Source: Candidatus Gastranaerophilales bacterium
Lineage (GTDB): Bacteria; Cyanobacteriota; Vampirovibrionia; Gastranaerophilales; Gastranaerophilaceae
NCBI GenBank assembly: GCA_944324485.1
Contig: CALUWM010000001.1
Coordinates: forward strand, 59,177-123,176
Length of the DNA: 64,000 nucleotides
Direction of reading: 5' to 3'
Positions 26,274 through 33,876 of this stretch are shown piece after piece. Position 1 is the first letter of the stretch; every line of letters begins with the position of its first letter. The notes below the pieces were generated by a model. The model worked only from the letters and a program-made list of their open reading frames with translations. It had not been told where the DNA came from and did not search any database. The translations under genes were made by a program, and so were the position numbers.

Positions 26274-27089
26274 TTATAACTCATCTACAAGTTTAGAATC
26301 AGATTCCATATTAGATTTTAAAGTCTGTCTTACAATGTCTGCTTGAGTATCAAGCATTTTACAAACTGTTTCAATATTTCTTACTTTATCTTCCAAAATA
26401 ACATCAGCATTGTTTGTTATATTACCGGTTATATTCTGATATGCAGATAAAGCTGCTGAGCCTGTCCCTTGCATTAAGTTACCGGCTACTATTGCACCAA
26501 GTCCAAATTCCCCTGCATAGGGTGCTAAGGCTTGCAATATTCCACCCCAACCTGAAATCAAACCGGCAATAGGAAGGACAATATTTTGTCCAAAACCAAG
26601 ACCGCTTGAAGCACCGGTTGCGTAAGATGCAGTATTAAGGGCAGCTAATCCGGCAGCAGAAACAGCATATCCTGTCGCCATTCCGGCAGCACCGCCTGTT
26701 GGAACTCCGTCTGTTCCAAAGCCAAGCGAAATACTAGCTGCTCCTGAAGGAAAACCTGAATAGCTTGACAATCCTGATACACCAAAAGAATTGGTACCCG
26801 AATCAAGATAAGAATTTGTCGAATAATTAGGTGACCAATAAGAAGTTCCCGGAATATTCATCATTTGAGAACCACCCAAAGTAGGCATAAAGCTCGATGG
26901 GGAAAATAAATTGGCCAACTGCCATAAAAAACCACCGGCAGTACCAAACCCCGAACCTGTTGCAGTAGAACCCGAAACTGTTAAATCCCTTAATCTGTCA
27001 TAAGTTTCATACAACTCAGCTTTTGCAGCAGAACTTGCAGCTCCGTATCTATTTGCAATTGTTAACTCATGGTCATTTTTATAAGACAT
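26274..27089 (-). CDS. Hypothetical Gly/Ala/Ser-rich protein
   Basis: This 271-residue protein is not recognised. A helical charged N-terminus (about 1-35, AAKAELYETYDRLRD) leads into a long Gly/Ser/Ala/Tyr-rich low-complexity centre (about 38-215), with patches such as GFGTAGGF, FPSGAASISLGFG and AGMATGYAVSAAG. A charged helical C-terminus (about 225-271, EDKVRNIETVCKMLDTQADI) closes it. There is no signal peptide. The composition suggests a structural, assembly or secreted protein with terminal coiled coils. A good ribosome site (AAGAGGT) supports expression. It stands alone between terminators. Confidence 0.6.
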   Translation of the reverse strand: MSYKNDHELTIANRYGAASSAAKAELYETYDRLRDLTVSGSTATGSGFGTAGGFLWQLANLFSPSSFMPTLGGSQMMNIPGTSYWSPNYSTNSYLDSGTNSFGVSGLSSYSGFPSGAASISLGFGTDGVPTGGAAGMATGYAVSAAGLAALNTASYATGASSGLGFGQNIVLPIAGLISGWGGILQALAPYAGEFGLGAIVAGNLMQGTGSAALSAYQNITGNITNNADVILEDKVRNIETVCKMLDTQADIVRQTLKSNMESDSKLVDEL

Positions 27090-27207
27090 TTTTACCTCTT
27101 ACACTCGCTTCAAAATAAATTGTCATCACACACAGTTTATTTTTCGGCAAAAGTTTTTAAAACTTTAATGTTTTTTTAAAAAATGTCAAAATTTTGTAAA
27201 CTAAATT

Positions 27208-27233
27208 TAACAAAAGGGGCAAATTATTGCCCC
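27208..27233 (-). terminator. Terminator downstream of the Cys-rich remnant
   Basis: On the minus strand GGGGCAA-TAAT-TTGCCCC is followed by TTTTGTT. It sits 30 nt beyond the stop of the Cys-rich gene at 27264. Confidence 0.7.
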
Positions 27234-27263
27234 ATAACCAAAACACAAAAAATAATATGAAAG

Positions 27264-27851
27264 CTATTCCATTTCTGTTACACAGCGTACTGAATCTGCA
27301 TAATTTTTGCGATGATTACTAATTAAAAAAATTTTTTGTGAAAAACCATATGTATAAACTGTATCATTAGAAGTTTCTGTATTAGTAAAAATAGCTCTTG
27401 GATAACAAGCATTAAGATAAGCTCCTTGGCATATATCTGAATCATTACACTTTGCCAAGTTAGCATCATTACTTGCGTGATTACATAACATCATACCATT
27501 CTGAGCAAGCCCCAATGAAGCATCAAACCAATTTTGAGCTTCGTCAGGAGTTGGCAATCTCCAAGTTTTTCCTGCATAATTAAATTTAGCACATATTTCT
27601 TTTGCAGCTTCCCAATTACATACTGTTCTTGTGCAGCCTGAATATCCTCCGTTGTTTGAATCACAATTCACTCCGGTTGTTCCTTTCCAGCAACATTTCT
27701 GAGATTGTGAATAACAGTATTCGCTTCTTGCTTCAGCTATATTAACTGTATAAGGTATTGGAAGCATTAAACTATCTCCCATATTTTTTCTTGTAACACA
27801 TAAGTTACCTATTCTCATAAAATTAGAATCAGAACACTTAAAAGAACCGGA
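27264..27851 (-). pseudogene. 5'-truncated Cys-rich DUF1566-like protein
   Basis: The frame encodes a Cys-rich domain with CCWKG, CTRTVCNWEAAKEICAKF, KTWRLPTPDEAQNW and the terminal SVRCVTEME, a pattern I associate with DUF1566/FISUMP-like C-terminal domains of secreted or pilin-like proteins. The only start codon is the ATG at 27818. The frame is open 11 codons further up (to 27851) with similar composition (SGSFKCSDSNF) and no start, then meets TAA. There is no signal peptide, no ribosome site and no promoter-like element, although more than a dozen Cys residues imply an exported domain. I therefore read it as the 3' remnant of a longer gene, possibly one with a prepilin N-terminus. The alternative is a real 184-residue cytoplasmic protein. 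Confidence 0.55.
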
Positions 27852-27945
27852 TTATAATAAAATGCTTGAGGAATTAACTTCAATCCTTAAAAAGGACACA
27901 AAACTTCTAAAAACAATTTACAAAATCACATTAAACTTAAAATAA

Positions 27946-29400
27946 CTATTCTCTTATGACCTCAATTTTTTCATAGCTAAATAAATATGGCAAATGTTCT
28001 TTTTTGATTATTTCACCCGGAAGCAAAATAGAGATTCCGGGAGGGCACAATGCCACAACTTCAGATGAAATTCTTCCTACGGCATCATTTTTATTAATAT
28101 ATTCTTTTGGAGCAAAATAAGCTTCTCTTAAGTTCATGACTATCTCAGGGTCGATCAAAGGCATTATTTTATTATTTGTATGTTTTTTAGGATATTCCTT
28201 TTTTGAAATTTCTTTAAAACAATTAATCAAATATTCAAATTCTTGCCTTGTATTTCCAATATTTGAAAGAATCAAAATCCCTTCATCTGAAGCAGATTCA
28301 ACTTCTATTTTATAATCATGTTCCAATATATACTCAAGTTCGGCACCACTTAAACCGTCAACTTTAAGAAAAATTTTAGTAATATCCAAATTGTTTTCTT
28401 CAAAAACATGCAATTTTTCTATTGTCTTTGCTTCCGACCTAAAATACAAAGCATTTTCAATCGCTCTTTCAAGCATTTTTTTACCATTTAAAGATTGGAG
28501 ATTAGCTCTTGCAGCGTCTAAACTTGCAAGCAATAAAAGACTTGGACTTGTAGTATGAAGCAATTTTAAAGCATGGGTTATCTTTTCATCTTGAAACTTT
28601 GAATTTTTTGAAATATGCAACATGGATGACTGCGTCATGGCACCACCGGTCTTATGCAAAGAATGAACAACTGCATCCGCACCCATTTCAAGAGCTGTCT
28701 TTGGAAATTTTGAATTGAAATTCCATAAACACCCGTGCGCTTCATCTACTATCAGGGCAACTTTATAATGTTTACAGATTTCAGATATTTTTTTTATATC
28801 TGAAACAACACCTTCATAGGTAGGGTTTGTAATCCAAACAAGTTTTATATTCCTATTATTTTTCAGCTTATCTTCGATATCAGATGCCTCAATATTTCCA
28901 AAAATTGCCCAGTCATTTAATTTTTTAGGTATAACCCAATTTACCTTAGCACCCGATATAATTAAACCGGTTAAAACAGATCTGTGGCAATTTCTTCCAA
29001 TTAAAACTTCATCAAACGGACTTGTATATGCAAAAGCCAAAGCCAAATTTGCAATAGTAGAACCACCGGTAACAAAATAAGTTTTTTTTGAACCAAAAGC
29101 CTGACTTGCAAGAATTTGAGCCTGTTCAATTGCACCCGTAGCAGGATGCAATGTACCTAAATTATCAAACTCATCTGTTGTATCAATAGCTAAAACATCA
29201 GACCCAACTAGATTACTAAACTCAGGCAATACCCCTTCGCCTCTATTATGTCCAGGGATATGAAAACCTGTCATAGGAGACTTTTTATAACTCAACATAG
29301 CTTCAACCAAAGGAGCATTAGGTGCTTTTTCAAACTTTTCTAACAAATTCTCCTTAATTGAAGCAAAAGAAACTTTTTTATTTTCAATTATGTTCGTCAT
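27946..29400 (-). CDS. Orn/Lys/Arg decarboxylase, PLP-dependent
   Basis: This 484-residue fold-type I decarboxylase has the short form lacking the N-terminal receiver-like domain, as in Bacillus SpeA and cyanobacterial relatives. PMTGFHIPGHNRG and IDTTDEFDNLG near the N-terminus are family signatures. VDEAHG (D219, H222) binds the cofactor and HSLHKTGGA contains the Schiff-base K250. It probably makes a polyamine precursor (agmatine, cadaverine or putrescine); substrate choice is not readable here. It follows queE by 29 nt but seems to have its own leaderless-type promoter (TGT-AATAAT ending 7 nt before the ATG). Confidence 0.9.
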   Translation of the reverse strand: MTNIIENKKVSFASIKENLLEKFEKAPNAPLVEAMLSYKKSPMTGFHIPGHNRGEGVLPEFSNLVGSDVLAIDTTDEFDNLGTLHPATGAIEQAQILASQAFGSKKTYFVTGGSTIANLALAFAYTSPFDEVLIGRNCHRSVLTGLIISGAKVNWVIPKKLNDWAIFGNIEASDIEDKLKNNRNIKLVWITNPTYEGVVSDIKKISEICKHYKVALIVDEAHGCLWNFNSKFPKTALEMGADAVVHSLHKTGGAMTQSSMLHISKNSKFQDEKITHALKLLHTTSPSLLLLASLDAARANLQSLNGKKMLERAIENALYFRSEAKTIEKLHVFEENNLDITKIFLKVDGLSGAELEYILEHDYKIEVESASDEGILILSNIGNTRQEFEYLINCFKEISKKEYPKKHTNNKIMPLIDPEIVMNLREAYFAPKEYINKNDAVGRISSEVVALCPPGISILLPGEIIKKEHLPYLFSYEKIEVIRE

Positions 29401-29407
29401 AAAAAAT

Positions 29408-29416
29408 ATTATTACA
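29408..29416 (-). promoter_or_regulatory. Extended -10 of decarboxylase gene, leaderless type
   Basis: The minus strand reads TGT-AATAAT-ATTTTTT-ATG with a 7-nt gap. No ribosome site exists. It is weaker than the other examples because the hexamer lacks the initial T. Confidence 0.35.
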
Positions 29417-29429
29417 CATAAATAAATTC

Positions 29430-30104
29430 TTACAAAAGATTTAAAAATTTGTGCACTTGAGGAATTAAACGAATTTTTTTGTATTTTTTATAAAATTTAT
29501 CGTAAATTTCATTAAGTTCTATATCAGATGAAATTGGCATTTTAGGTTGTAAAACAATAAAATTACAATATTTTCTTGCAAGTTTTATACAAGAATCTAT
29601 CTCATCATCCTTTATATTGTTATCAAAAACCACCTTAATAAAAGTTTCTTTTTGATTAGCGATATCTAAAAATTTTTCATTATCTAAAAATCTATTTTTT
29701 TCTTTAGTAGCACTTTCCAATTTAATATCCATAGATACAACATCAACATAATCTATTAATTCAGATAAATTTTTATATAATGTTCCATTTGTTTCAAGAT
29801 AAATTTTTTTGTTTAATTTTTGTTTATACTTTTCTAAAAAACTAAAAAGAAAATCCTTTTCAATCAATGGCTCACCACCTGTAAAGCTTATAGTTTGAGC
29901 ATCATTACCAGCAAGTATATCAAACAATTTCTCTTCATTATACTCAATAGCATTTTCAGCTATAAAATCAGTATCGCAATAACTACAAGCCAAATTACAT
30001 CTACAAAACCTTACAAAAACTTGTTTCTCACCAACATACAAGCCTTCACCTTGAATTGATGTAAAAATTTCTTTAATTTTAACTTTTTTAACAATATCTG
30101 GCAT
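29430..30104 (-). CDS. queE: 7-carboxy-7-deazaguanine synthase QueE
   Basis: This 224-residue radical SAM enzyme converts carboxy-tetrahydropterin, the QueD product, to 7-carboxy-7-deazaguanine for queuosine. IKEIFTSIQGEG is the QueE start motif. The cluster cysteines are C36, C40 and C43 (CNLACSYC) and SFTGGEP binds SAM. Its start overlaps the DnaJ-like C-terminal ORF by 17 nt. The pathway partner queD is in the same window in a separate operon, and no preQ1 riboswitch is seen at either gene. Confidence 0.93.
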   Translation of the reverse strand: MPDIVKKVKIKEIFTSIQGEGLYVGEKQVFVRFCRCNLACSYCDTDFIAENAIEYNEEKLFDILAGNDAQTISFTGGEPLIEKDFLFSFLEKYKQKLNKKIYLETNGTLYKNLSELIDYVDVVSMDIKLESATKEKNRFLDNEKFLDIANQKETFIKVVFDNNIKDDEIDSCIKLARKYCNFIVLQPKMPISSDIELNEIYDKFYKKYKKIRLIPQVHKFLNLL

Positions 30105-30501
30105 TATTCTTAATATTTATATCATTTAATCTTTTATACAATTCCATTTCCTCGTCAGTGATATTTGAAGGAATTTGAATTAAAATTTTAACTATTTCGT
30201 CACCCTTTTTATTTGTTTTCTCATTCAAAACACCGACATCAATCAGTTTAAAACTTTGATTTGATTTTGTCAAAGGAGGAATTTTTATAACTGCTTCACC
30301 CCACAATGTAGGAACAGTTATATTACCCCCTAAAACAGCTTCATAAGGACTAATTTGAGCAGTATAATACACCGTTCCATTTTCAATCCTTAATTCATCA
30401 TTTTTTTCAATATTTACTATAACATACAAATTACCATTCTTTCCTCCGTTTAATCCAAAATGTCCTTCTCCTTTTATTCTTAATGTTGCTTTATTTTTCA
30501 T
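30088..30501 (-). CDS. DnaJ-like protein, C-terminal substrate-binding part
   Basis: This 137-residue frame corresponds to the peptide-binding C-terminal domain of DnaJ/CbpA. LRIKGEGHFGLNGGKNGNLYV matches the usual region after the Zn finger, and AQISPYEAVLGGNITVPTLWG is the classic second-subdomain motif. It has no J domain; that is encoded in the preceding frame, which ends 11 nt after this ATG. The first residues (MKNKATLRIKG) continue where the other frame stops. Either the two halves are separate, translationally coupled polypeptides, or one base has been gained in an A run and this is the second half of a broken gene. The normal C-terminal dimerisation region seems very short. Confidence 0.75.
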   Translation of the reverse strand: MKNKATLRIKGEGHFGLNGGKNGNLYVIVNIEKNDELRIENGTVYYTAQISPYEAVLGGNITVPTLWGEAVIKIPPLTKSNQSFKLIDVGVLNEKTNKKGDEIVKILIQIPSNITDEEMELYKRLNDINIKNNARYC

Positions 30502-31018
30502 TATTTTTTATTGAGGGAGGAATTTTAACGGTTATTTTTCTTTTTATTGTTTTTTCTCCCAAACCATCACAATAAGTACATTTTGAACCATTTACAAATT
30601 TATGTCCCGAACACTTTGGACAAACAATAGAACGAGCTATATTTACAACTCTATATGTTCCTAAAAAAGCTTCACTGAAATCTATATCTACGCTTACTGT
30701 AATATCTTCGCCGTCTTTTGCTTCCGGAGTTTTAGGCTTTTCTTTTTTGGTTTTAAACAAGTCTGAAAATGTGTAATTACTTGAATTTTTATCATAAAAG
30801 CTTTTATTGCCGACATGAAATTTATCATAACTTTTCCTTTTTTCATCATCAAGCAAAATATCTGCTGCTTTATTTATTTCCTTAAAAATTTTTTCAGCTT
30901 CAAAAGAAGAATTAACATCCGGATGATAAATTCTGACTAATTTCCTATATTGGTTTTTAATCTCTTCTTTTGTAGCCTTTGGACTTACATTTAAAATTTC
31001 ATAATAACTTTTTAGCAT
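30491..31018 (-). CDS. DnaJ-like protein, J domain and half zinc finger
   Basis: This 175-residue frame starts with a full J domain (SYYEILNVSPKATKEEIKNQ, with HPD in RIYHPDVNS), which would stimulate an Hsp70 ATPase. After a linker comes only one pair of Zn-finger modules (CPKCSGH and CTYCDGLG) instead of four, so at most one zinc is bound. It continues to KITVKIPPSIKNNEK and stops exactly where canonical DnaJ runs on into the C-terminal domain, which follows in the +1 frame. A loss of one A in either nearby A run would fuse the two. No ribosome site is clear; a weak -10 (TAAATT) ends 6 nt before the ATG. Confidence 0.78.
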   Translation of the reverse strand: MLKSYYEILNVSPKATKEEIKNQYRKLVRIYHPDVNSSFEAEKIFKEINKAADILLDDEKRKSYDKFHVGNKSFYDKNSSNYTFSDLFKTKKEKPKTPEAKDGEDITVSVDIDFSEAFLGTYRVVNIARSIVCPKCSGHKFVNGSKCTYCDGLGEKTIKRKITVKIPPSIKNNEK

Positions 31019-31114
31019 ATTTATAATTTAATGAAGATTTTAAAAAAATCCAATTCGCAAACTTAATTAAGCACAAAAGCAATATTTTTTATTTAGATGT
31101 ATTATTTTTATAGT

Positions 31115-31810
31115 ATGAAAAATGCAAATACTTTTATGGATAAAATCTTATTGCATCTTGGGAAGTCAAATGATTCTGAAATAGTGACTGCTTCGCTTGC
31201 TGCATTTAAATTAATTTTCATACCGATTGCAACTATGTCAGATAAAAAAACCTCTAAAAAACAAAAAGAATACGCAATCAAAAGAGATTTTATAACAGAA
31301 TGCGTTGCTCTTGCAGGCTATTTGGGAATTACAAAAGCCATAAAAAATAATTTAACAGGACCTATATGTGCTAAATACTACAAAGAAAAAGCTAAAACAC
31401 TTATCGAAAACAATAAATTAAACATAAACTATGATGATTATAATTCTCTTTTAAATGTCGATCCAAAAACAATAAAAAAGAGTATAAAAGAAAAATCTCT
31501 TAATCAAAATGAAAAAAGTTATTTGGATTCGCTTGAAAGTATAGCTAAAAGATTTTCACTTCAAAATCCAAAAGACCTATACTTAAATACTAAAAAAACT
31601 ATTTCACATGTTTGCGTGTGCTTACTTGCACTAACAATTATTCCCATGATAACCAACAAAATTATAGAAATTTACTCAAGAAAAAAACCAATAGAAGAAG
31701 ATACAAATAACAAATTCAGACAAAAAAACTACACCACAATAAAACCTATGAGCATTACACATTTTGCAAACAATATAAAAACAGGAGGGCTAAATGTCTT
31801 TAATCGTTAA
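31115..31810 (+). CDS. Hypothetical membrane protein, first of a tandem paralogous pair
   Basis: This 231-residue protein is not recognised. It has a hydrophobic stretch near 30-45 (AAFKLIFIPIATM), a Lys-rich segment (SDKKTSKKQKEYAIKRD), a second hydrophobic helix (TECVALAGYLGITKAI), a long charged middle and a C-terminal helix (VCVCLLALTIIPMITNKII). The middle of the first half aligns without gaps to the next gene over 44 positions, and the last helix aligns too, so the two are paralogs. The start may be this ATG, one six codons earlier (31097) or one seven later; no ribosome site helps. Its end overlaps the next gene by 17 nt. Confidence 0.6.
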   Translation: MKNANTFMDKILLHLGKSNDSEIVTASLAAFKLIFIPIATMSDKKTSKKQKEYAIKRDFITECVALAGYLGITKAIKNNLTGPICAKYYKEKAKTLIENNKLNINYDDYNSLLNVDPKTIKKSIKEKSLNQNEKSYLDSLESIAKRFSLQNPKDLYLNTKKTISHVCVCLLALTIIPMITNKIIEIYSRKKPIEEDTNNKFRQKNYTTIKPMSITHFANNIKTGGLNVFNR

Positions 31811-32287
31811 TTTCTTAACAAGCCCAACCGCTGGCAATTTTGTTCAAAATTCAACAGCACAGGTTTTGTCTGAAGGTTGTTTAAAAGCAGTAGGAAGACC
31901 GGTTTTCACACTTATGGACAAAACTGCAGAAGATCAACAAAAAAATATAGCGCAACAAAAGAATTCCTGTATCAATCCTTGTCTATGCTTGCATATTTTG
32001 CACTTATCTTCCCATTTAAAAATAATAGTTTTAGATTTTTAAAGCTATTTAAATCATTAAAAAATACAAATATAGCGAATGCTAAAACAAAAGAAGAATT
32101 TGACGCAATGTTCAAAAATTTACCTGACGGTGAACTCAAAACAAAAATAAAAGGGGCAAAAGAATTCAGTGCAATAATTGCTTCAGGAATTATTCTTACC
32201 ATTATAACACCCCAATTAGTAAATAAAATTATTCACCCAATCTTGGAAAATAAAAATAACAAAAATAATCTGGATAAAAAAGCATAA
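31794..32287 (+). pseudogene. Frameshifted paralogous membrane protein (A7 tract)
   Basis: The first frame starts at 31794 behind a perfect AGGAGG and encodes about 50 plausible residues, then runs into junk and stops at 32042. The -1 frame continues the homology to 32287. The switch is pinned to the A7 run at 31939-31945: reading through it with one extra A gives QQKKYSATKEF, which aligns to QKEYAIKRDF of the upstream paralog. The repaired product has about 164 residues and ends in a helix (IIASGIILTIITPQLVNKII) like its neighbour's. The run forms a -1 slippery heptamer (A-AAA-AAT, 31940-31946), so ribosomal or transcriptional slippage could still yield the full protein. An assembly error is equally possible. 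Confidence 0.7.
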
Positions 32288-32312
32288 AATCTGATAGAAT
32301 AAATTTATCCGT

Positions 32313-32386
32313 GCGCCCATAGCTTAATTGAATAAAGCATTGGTCTCCGAAGCCAAAGAGTGTGGGTTTGAATCCCATTGGGCGCA
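32313..32386 (+). tRNA. tRNA-Arg (anticodon CCG)
   Basis: A full cloverleaf can be drawn. Acceptor GCGCCCA/TGGGCGC with discriminator A; D stem GCTT/AAGC; anticodon stem TTGGT/GCCAA with loop CTCCGAA (anticodon CCG at 32347-32349); five-base variable loop; T stem GTGGG/CCCAT with loop TTTGAAT. The 3' CCA is not encoded. It reads CGG, which should be rare in so AT-rich a genome. Confidence 0.92.
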
Positions 32387-32393
32387 ATAATTA

Positions 32394-32420
32394 AAAGCAC
32401 TTTCATAAAGAAAGTGCTTT
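32394..32420. terminator. Hairpin between tRNA-Arg and flgE
   Basis: An 11-bp perfect stem, AAAGCACTTTC / GAAAGTGCTTT with loop ATAAA, lies 8 nt after the tRNA and 39 nt beyond the flgE stop. On the minus strand it is followed by TTTTAATTATT, so it can end the flagellar operon; on the plus strand the T run is poor. Confidence 0.6.
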
Positions 32421-32458
32421 AAAAAATAACAGACAATAAAGAGAATTTTTAATAAAAA

Positions 32459-33856
32459 TTATTGACCCAAATAAACAAGTGTTTCAAGCATACTATTAGC
32501 ACTCGAGAATACTTGTGAATTTGCTTGTACCAATCTTTGAGCAAGTATCATATTTGAAAATTGTTGAGCAAGGTCAACATTTGATGATTCCAAAGCTCCA
32601 GATACAACCCCGCCGACACCGTTTACATTAGCAGCGGTGTATAAAACATCTCCACAGTTAACACCTATTTCATATTGGTTATTTCCAGCTGCAACTAAAC
32701 CACCATCATTGGTAACTTTAGCCATCTGAAGTTGCATATTAGCTTTTTCTAATACATTAGGATCTACGTATAATGATGCATTTCCTGAATTTTGAATGTC
32801 ATCATTTATAATTATACCGTTTGCATCAGTATATGAAAAATAAGTTGAACCATCATCATTTGTTTTAATTGAAAGCTTTGAACCATCTTGATAAGTTACT
32901 GTCATAAGCCCATCTTTTCCTACTGAAAAACTTTCATAATTTTTTGTCAAATCAGATGTAACATCATCAACTTGACCAATTGAAGCAGATACGTTCATTA
33001 ATTTCGTTGTATAAGCTCCATCAACCATTGGCATAGAAGCCAAATTAGTTGCAGCAACAAAATTAGAACCGCCATCTTTTTCATCAATTGTTTCAAATTT
33101 TAAAGATGTCGTTGCGCCTTGAGGCTCAAACGAAATAGCTCCATCTACGATAGATGCTGTATATTTACCGTTTGCAGCTGCGTTTATTGCATCAACAATA
33201 TCTCCTACTGTTTTATTTGAAGTATCTCCAAGATCGACCTCTATTTCAGTATCTACACCACCTTCATTTGCAATAATTTTAAATTTGCCTCCGGTTATTC
33301 CATTAAATGTGCTTCCTAATCCGTTTAAATCATTACAGAACATTTGTTCAAACCTAGCTGCAGGAGTACCTCCTTCAGTTACCTTAATTGTTATAGGAAC
33401 TTTAATAGGAGTTGTAGAACGATTCAAGGAAACATTTTGATCCATTCCTAAAACCTTAGATCCATTTGCAGTACATAAATATCCGTTCTCATCCAATGCA
33501 AAAGAGCCATCTCTTGTAAGCAACACTTTACCATCAGAATCTAAAACAGTAAACCAACCGTTACCTGTTATAGCCATATCCTCTGCTCTACCTGTTGTGT
33601 TTGTACTTGCAGCACTAAAATCTTTAGTAATTGCTGCACATTGAACACCGACACCTATTTGATAAGGATTTGTACCGCCTGAATTTCTAGTTGAACTTGT
33701 TCCTGTTGTTTTAGTTTGATACCAAATATCTTGAAAATCAACACGAGAAGTTTTGTAAGCAGTTGTATTCATATTTGCAACGTTATCTGAAACAACCGTT
33801 AATTGTTGTGTTCCGGCGTTAAGTCCTGTCATTGACGTAAATAATGCTTGTGTCAT
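32459..33856 (-). CDS. flgE: Flagellar hook protein FlgE
   Basis: This 465-residue protein is the subunit of the flagellar hook. The N-terminus (ALFTSMTGLNAGTQQLTVVSDN) and the C-terminus (ESSNVDLAQQFSNMILAQR) are the paired coiled-coil segments shared by axial proteins. NMNTTAYKTSRVDFQDI and ITGNGWFTV are further conserved hook/basal-body motifs. The central region (about 150-390) is variable and surface-exposed. It is the last gene of the fliJ-fliK-flgD-flgE operon and has a clear GGAAAGGAAAA ribosome site. Confidence 0.94.
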   Translation of the reverse strand: MTQALFTSMTGLNAGTQQLTVVSDNVANMNTTAYKTSRVDFQDIWYQTKTTGTSSTRNSGGTNPYQIGVGVQCAAITKDFSAASTNTTGRAEDMAITGNGWFTVLDSDGKVLLTRDGSFALDENGYLCTANGSKVLGMDQNVSLNRSTTPIKVPITIKVTEGGTPAARFEQMFCNDLNGLGSTFNGITGGKFKIIANEGGVDTEIEVDLGDTSNKTVGDIVDAINAAANGKYTASIVDGAISFEPQGATTSLKFETIDEKDGGSNFVAATNLASMPMVDGAYTTKLMNVSASIGQVDDVTSDLTKNYESFSVGKDGLMTVTYQDGSKLSIKTNDDGSTYFSYTDANGIIINDDIQNSGNASLYVDPNVLEKANMQLQMAKVTNDGGLVAAGNNQYEIGVNCGDVLYTAANVNGVGGVVSGALESSNVDLAQQFSNMILAQRLVQANSQVFSSANSMLETLVYLGQ

Positions 33857-33876
33857 TTAATTTGTTTTCCTTTCCT

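Noticed and set aside
27862..27945. 27-codon plus-strand frame (MLEELTSILKKDTKLLKTIY...) with TATAAT just upstream
   Set aside because: The hexamer ends only 3 nt before the ATG, too close for the leaderless pattern, and there is no ribosome site. The frame overlaps the 5' remnant of the Cys-rich gene. Probably chance in AT-rich DNA.
31950..31965. Second A run (CAAAAG) as the frameshift point in the paralogous gene
   Set aside because: Shifting here would lose the YSATK match to YAIKR of the paralog. The A7 run 12 nt upstream fits the alignment.
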